This document shows, piece by piece, positions 1-6,000 of a DNA stretch of 9,370 nt. Origin of the DNA: an uncultured Clostridia bacterium (GTDB taxonomy: Bacteria; Bacillota; Clostridia; Oscillospirales; Ruminococcaceae). Position 1 is the first letter of the stretch. Each line of letters opens with the position of its first letter. The stretch spans positions 1-9,370 of the forward strand of contig CANRHA010000056.1 of the NCBI GenBank assembly GCA_947630315.1. The letters run 5' to 3'. Under the pieces are notes generated by a model that worked only from the letters and a program-made list of their open reading frames with translations, did no database searches and was not told where the DNA came from. The position numbers and the translations under genes were made by a program.

Positions 1-3000
1 CCTACACTGACAGTTCCTCCTCAACCTCTGTTCCGGGAAAAACTCTCACCTCCCAGCCGCCTGTTGTAGGTATTCAGTTCCCGTCCGTTCCGAAAATTGA
101 AAAGTCTATTATCAACACTGACGGCAGCTCATATGAGTTTTCCGAGGAAAAGACGTTCAGATTCCTGATCTATCGAAGCAAAAATCGCGTGAATATAACC
201 GACTTCACCGAGTCGGGCATTCACACCGCAATCGAAGCTGCAAACGCGGCCCCTGCTGATCCGTCTTCCAAGGTTGATCAGATCTCCGTTGCCACAGTGA
301 CAGTGGACAGCGGCAAATCCTCGGGCGAGCTGATGCTTAAAGACATTAAGCAGTATGAGTGGAACGAAGGTAATAAAAAATATGAAGAAGAATCGGCATC
401 GTTCACATGGGAGGCTGATTCAAGCGGCATAAAGGATTATCACATAGTAGAGATCGCAGACGATACCGATACCGAATTTTCGACATTCAACGGCGCAGCC
501 GACCGCCAGTTTGACTTTGCTTATAATCGTGCTGTAGATCTTGTGATAAAGGCCGAGAACCGCATAATTCCTTGGAGCGCTGTCATTGTCAAGACCGACA
601 AGGACACCGGCGCGGCGCTATCGGGCGCGGAATTTGCGTTGTATTCCACCCGTGAGGCCGATAAAATATCCGATGACGAAGGTATACTTAAAGACACGGA
701 AAGCTTTGACGGTAAAACGCTATACCTCTTCAAGAAGAAGCTTGAAACCGGCGCCGACGGAAGCAAGATAATTGATAACCTGACCGAAGACGAGTATTAT
801 ATCATTGAAACCAAAGCCCCCGACGGTTACACGATCGACAATGACAGCTATGGGAAGATCGAGCGCGGCGCGGCCGGAGTCGCCGTGACGGCTAAATTCA
901 CCGATACCAAAAAGCCGGAGCCGACAAAGCTCGGCAATCTTGAGGTGCTCAAGACCATGAACGGCGGCAGCGAGGGTTCGTTTGACTTCACGATCACCCT
1001 GACGTTCCCCTCTAAAGGCATTCCGCTCGATAATGACGGATATCTCGCAAAACAGCTTTCCGAGGAGGAAAGCGGAGGCAAGGAAACACTCGAGGTAAAT
1101 TGGGAAGTAACCTCCCCGAGCCCCGCGGGATTATTCAGCCTGCCGCAGATTATAAATGTGAGAGGACCGATGAGCGGCCAATCCGGCGTAATCGAAAAAA
1201 TCAAACCCGGCGACGTTCAGGCTATAAATGTGACCCTCTCGGTAAATGACAAGATCAGCATAACCGGCATCCCCGACGGAACGATTTATACCATTACGGA
1301 AACAACAAAATCAGACAATATCAAGCCCAAGACCGAAACGGTCAGCGGCGCGATCTCCGTCGACGACGCGAAAGATGTAAGAATAAGCTACGAAAACATC
1401 AAGTTCTCAAAGGTAAGCTTTACTAAGAAGATTTTGCCCGAAGATGGGAACACCGATCGCGAGTTCAGCTTTATTCTGACATTCAAGAACTCCGCAGGAA
1501 AAACGCTTTCCGACGCTTATTCCTACACCGTAACTTCCGGCGCAAGCGGCACTGTCAAGAGCGGCGGTATCATCAGCGGAATCAAGCATAATGACACCGT
1601 GACGGTCGAGGGTCTGCCCGTAGGCACAAGGGTTTACATCGGCGAATATAAGCCCTCGGACGGCTATATCGACATAGACGTAGACGGCAAAGAACTTGAA
1701 GTTCTCCCCGAGGGCGGAATGACCTACTACGGCCGCACCGTTGAAGTTAAGGAAGAAGCATCTGCAATCACCTTTACGAACACCGTTCCCGACGGAAAAT
1801 TAAAGATCACCAAGACCGTTCAGAACCCCGGCGACTTCGCCGACGGCGCAATATTCAGGTTCAGGGTATTGCTCAGAAACTCCTCGGGCACACCCGTTTC
1901 CGGCAAGTTCACGACAAAAACATACAACTCCGAGAGCGACCCCTCGCCGACCGTCAGCACCGTGACATTTGACAAAAACGGCGTAGGTTACGTTGAAGCC
2001 GAGCCGGGCCAGTCTGTCGAAATATCCGGCCTCCCTACCGGCGCAAAATACACCGTGACCGAGGAAAGCGGCAGGGTAGGCGGAAAAGAGATAGACCCGT
2101 CGACATACGGCTCCTTCGTGACATCCGAACAGGATTCTATCCCCGTCGACGGCGAAAAGCTCGCCACTGTTGAAGTGCTCAACTTTAAATCCTCGGAATT
2201 TCGCCTGACAAAGCGTACTTCCGGCGATTCCCTCTCGGGCGAAGGCTTTGCCGTCACGGTTACGGTAAAGGAGCTTCCCACATGGGTCAGCGGCAGCGTT
2301 CCCGCAGTCGCAAGGGTCTACACCTCCGGCGGAACGCAGAGGGGTTCAACTATAAACCTCAACGCGGCCGTCAACTCAGAGTTCAGAGTAACGCTCTATG
2401 ACGGCGATACGCTTGTCATCACCGGCCTGCCGGCGGAAACAAAGCTCAGCGTCAGCGAACCCGCGGGCGATTATATAGGCGTAATCTGCGATTCATCGGG
2501 AAAAGCGACGTTTGCTCAGGATTCCACGATAACGTTTGCAGGTGAAAAGATCGAAGCCGAGCTTATCAACGCCGAAACCGGCAGCTTAACACTTTCAAAG
2601 ACCGTTTCGGGCGTCGAGCCCGACCACGCCGGGCTGTTTGAGTTCAACATCGAATTTACACCCACCGCAACGGCCGCGACCGGGAATAAAAATGCGGACG
2701 CGCTTCTGGAAAATATTGAAGAGATACTCAAAAAAGTAACATACGCGCCGAAGACTGTAGAACACAGCGTCAGCGGCAACGTTATCACGGTAAAAATCAA
2801 GGCCGGCGAAAGCGTCACAATAAGCGGCCTTCCTACCGGAACCGGGTATGAAATCACCGAAAAAACGGATAAGTACAATGTAACATACGGCGAGGCGGCC
2901 GGCGCAAATACAGGCACGATCTTCGGCGGCGCAACCGTAGAAGTGGGCGCGAGCAACACCCTCAAAACCGGCTCGCTGAGCGTTACAAAGATCCTTTCGG

Positions 3001-6000
3001 GCGAGGGCACCGACCTAAACGACAGGTTCGACTTCACGGTGACGTTCACGACCGCCACCGGCGTAACAAAAGCCGAAGAATACGATCCTGAGCCCGCTTC
3101 CGTCAAAGTTGAGTGGACAAAGGATGAATCCGGAAATACCGTCGCCAAATTCAGCCTCGGCGCCTCTGAAACCGTGAAATTCAAGGGCGTTCCCTACGGC
3201 ACGCAGTACACCGTTGCCGAGGATAAACCGAACGAATACGGCTACACGACTACATACGGCGGCGATATAAGCAGCACGATCAGCGCGGATACTCCCGAAT
3301 GCTCAGTTACGGCGACCAACAGCCGCGGCACGGGATCTCTTGCGATCAAAAAGGCGCTTTCAAAATCTTACGGCGATGAGCCGGAGAGCGGTTTTGAAAT
3401 TCATGTAACCTTCACCGACGCTGACGGAAGCCCGCTGGTCGGCACATATAATTATGTATCAAGCGCGGCAGGCAGAAACGGAAGCATAACTCTTGATGGC
3501 GGTACGGGCGTGCTTTATCTGCTTGGCGGTGAAACCGTCACGATCAGCGGCCTGCCTAACGGCGCAAAATATACGGTTGCAGAAACCGAATCGGCCGACT
3601 TTAATGCTGCATATGAAAAAGAAAGCGGTGCAATTGACGAAAATGCGACCGTCACCGCAAACGTCACTAATACCCGCAAGACCGGCACCCTTGAGATCAA
3701 AAAGACGCTGAAACCCGCCGGCGCAGCTTCCAACGACGACTTCACCTTTGATATCAAGCTTTATGTCATAAAAGACGGCGTTGAGCTTCCGATCTCGGGC
3801 ACGTTCAGCTACACCGTAGGCGAATACGTCGACAATGCCGTCTTCGAAGATGGCAAGGCTTCCGTTACGCTCAAAGCCGGCCAGACCGCAGTTTTTGATA
3901 CTCTCCCGGTCAATGCGCATTACACCGTTTCGGAGCGGCTAAAGGACAACTACTCCCTCGAAAAGACCGGCGATGAAGGCACTATAAACGTGAAAACCGC
4001 CTCTACTGCGGAATTTGTCAACACCGTCCTCAAGCCGGACTACACCATCTCCAAGGTTCTCGGCGAGGGCGACAGCGACGAAATCATCTTTGTGGAGCCG
4101 GGCGAGAGCGTGACCTATACCATAACCGTGACAGGCACCGGCGACGAAGGCTCTGTCAGCGAAAATATCAGCTTTGAGGATAAAATACCCACATGGCTGA
4201 AGGTAAGCAAAACCGAAATTACTCCCGCCGATAAAGGCATAACCGAAAATACGGACGAAACTGTGACAGAGTTTGTAAAGTACAGTTGGAAGATCCCGAA
4301 GCTTAAATGCGGCGAAACCGTAACGGTAAAAATCACCGCGACTGTTGATAAAACGATCACCGAGAGCAAGGTATTGAAAAACGTAGTCACAACCCCCGGC
4401 AAACCCGACGATCCCTCCGACGAGATAGAATCTGACCCCGGCAAGCTGAAGCTGTCAAAGCGCGTCACCGACATATTCGGCGCCGAGCGCAAAACCGACA
4501 GCACCGAGTTCAGCTTCACGATCACTTTAAGCCTTCCCGCCGATTCGCCCGAGCATCTCCGCGAAAGCTACCCTTATAAGATCAACGAAAAATCCGGAGA
4601 TCTCATCGGCACCGTGAAAACAGTCGACGGCGAACAGGTCGGCACATATGAAATTAAGCTCAAAAACGGCGAAACCGTTGAAATAAGCGATCTTCCCGTA
4701 GATACAAAGTATGGCGCAAGCTATAATATTACCGAAGATCTCCCGACGGGTTATACTCAAGGTGCCGTTACCGGAAGTCAAGGAACGATCAGCGCCGACG
4801 GCGCAACTGCGCAGTTCACGAACATCTACAACCCGACGCCCAAAGAGGCTTCGCTCGGCATCACAAAGAACCTGACCGGCGAGCTTCCGAACGAAAAATT
4901 CAGCTTCACTTTCGAGGCGGTTCTTCAGTCGATTAACGGTACCGACAAAGCAGCCGTTCCCAACGCTGACAAGGCTGTAACGATTCTGAACTCGCCTTTG
5001 AGCATCGACCTTGAGTCCAAGTCGGGCGATAAGGAGGTTTCCAAAAACGGCGAGTTTAAGTTCAGGTTCTCAGCCGCGGGAGTTTACGTCTTTGAGATAA
5101 GCGAGAAGCCCGATAACATTCCGGCAGTCCACTACGACAGCGAAAAATACACCGTGAAATTCACCGTTACAGACGACGAAAAAGGCGGTCTCGATGTTTC
5201 GGACCCCGTTATCACCGGCTCGGATAAGGTGAAATTCAACAACACCTTCGACCCCACCGCCGCAAGCTTATTGCTTTCGGCAACAAAGAAGCTGAGCGGA
5301 AAGATTCGCAGCGAAGATTCCTTTGACTTCACCGTTTTGGTGAAAAAGATCAAACACGCCGGAGTCGAGGTCGCCGAAAATGAGCAGGAAAAAACAATAA
5401 AAGACATGGGCCTGTCCAAGATGACCGGCGACGTTGTTATCATTGATGAAACGTATAAAGAGGCAGGGGAGTACGTCTACAAAGTCACCGAGAAGGACAC
5501 TTCCGAAAAAGGCATAACCTACGACAAATCCGAATACACCGTAACCGTCATGGTCACGGCAAATGAAGACGGCACGCTTCATAAGGACGTCGTGATCAAA
5601 AAGAAGACCGCCGAGGGCGAGGATGAGGTTGATGATATCACCTTTGAAAACAGCTATGCGCCCGACAGCGTTTCAAAAGCCCTGAGTGTCTCAAAGAGCA
5701 TATCCGGCCGCGACTGGAAGGAATCGGACAATAAAGCTTACGGTTTTGTTCTCAGACCCGCCGATCCCGATTCTTCCGACAAGGTCGGACGCGCCGGGAT
5801 ACTTCCCGCAGAGAAAAAGGAACTCAGCGCCAAGGCTGAAACAAACGGCGAAAAAACCGGCGGAATCGCGGTCTTTGATGAGATAACCTTCACGGAGGCG
5901 GGAAACTATTACTACACCATCTCCGAGGAAGATATCCCCGCCGATATCCACGGCATAGAAAAGGACGCGAAGACCGTGACGGCAGTTGTGAGCGTCACCG

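Noticed and set aside
189..191. GTG as the start of the giant protein
   Set aside because: The same frame is open upstream with domain-like sequence, and there is no Shine-Dalgarno sequence before it.
2516..3184. Antisense open frame of 222 codons within the giant gene
   Set aside because: It is a shadow of the real coding strand. Its sequence is low in information and rich in Ser/Val, with no domain pattern. The other long antisense frames (for example 3459-3920, 4115-4525, 7899-8291) are the same kind of artefact.
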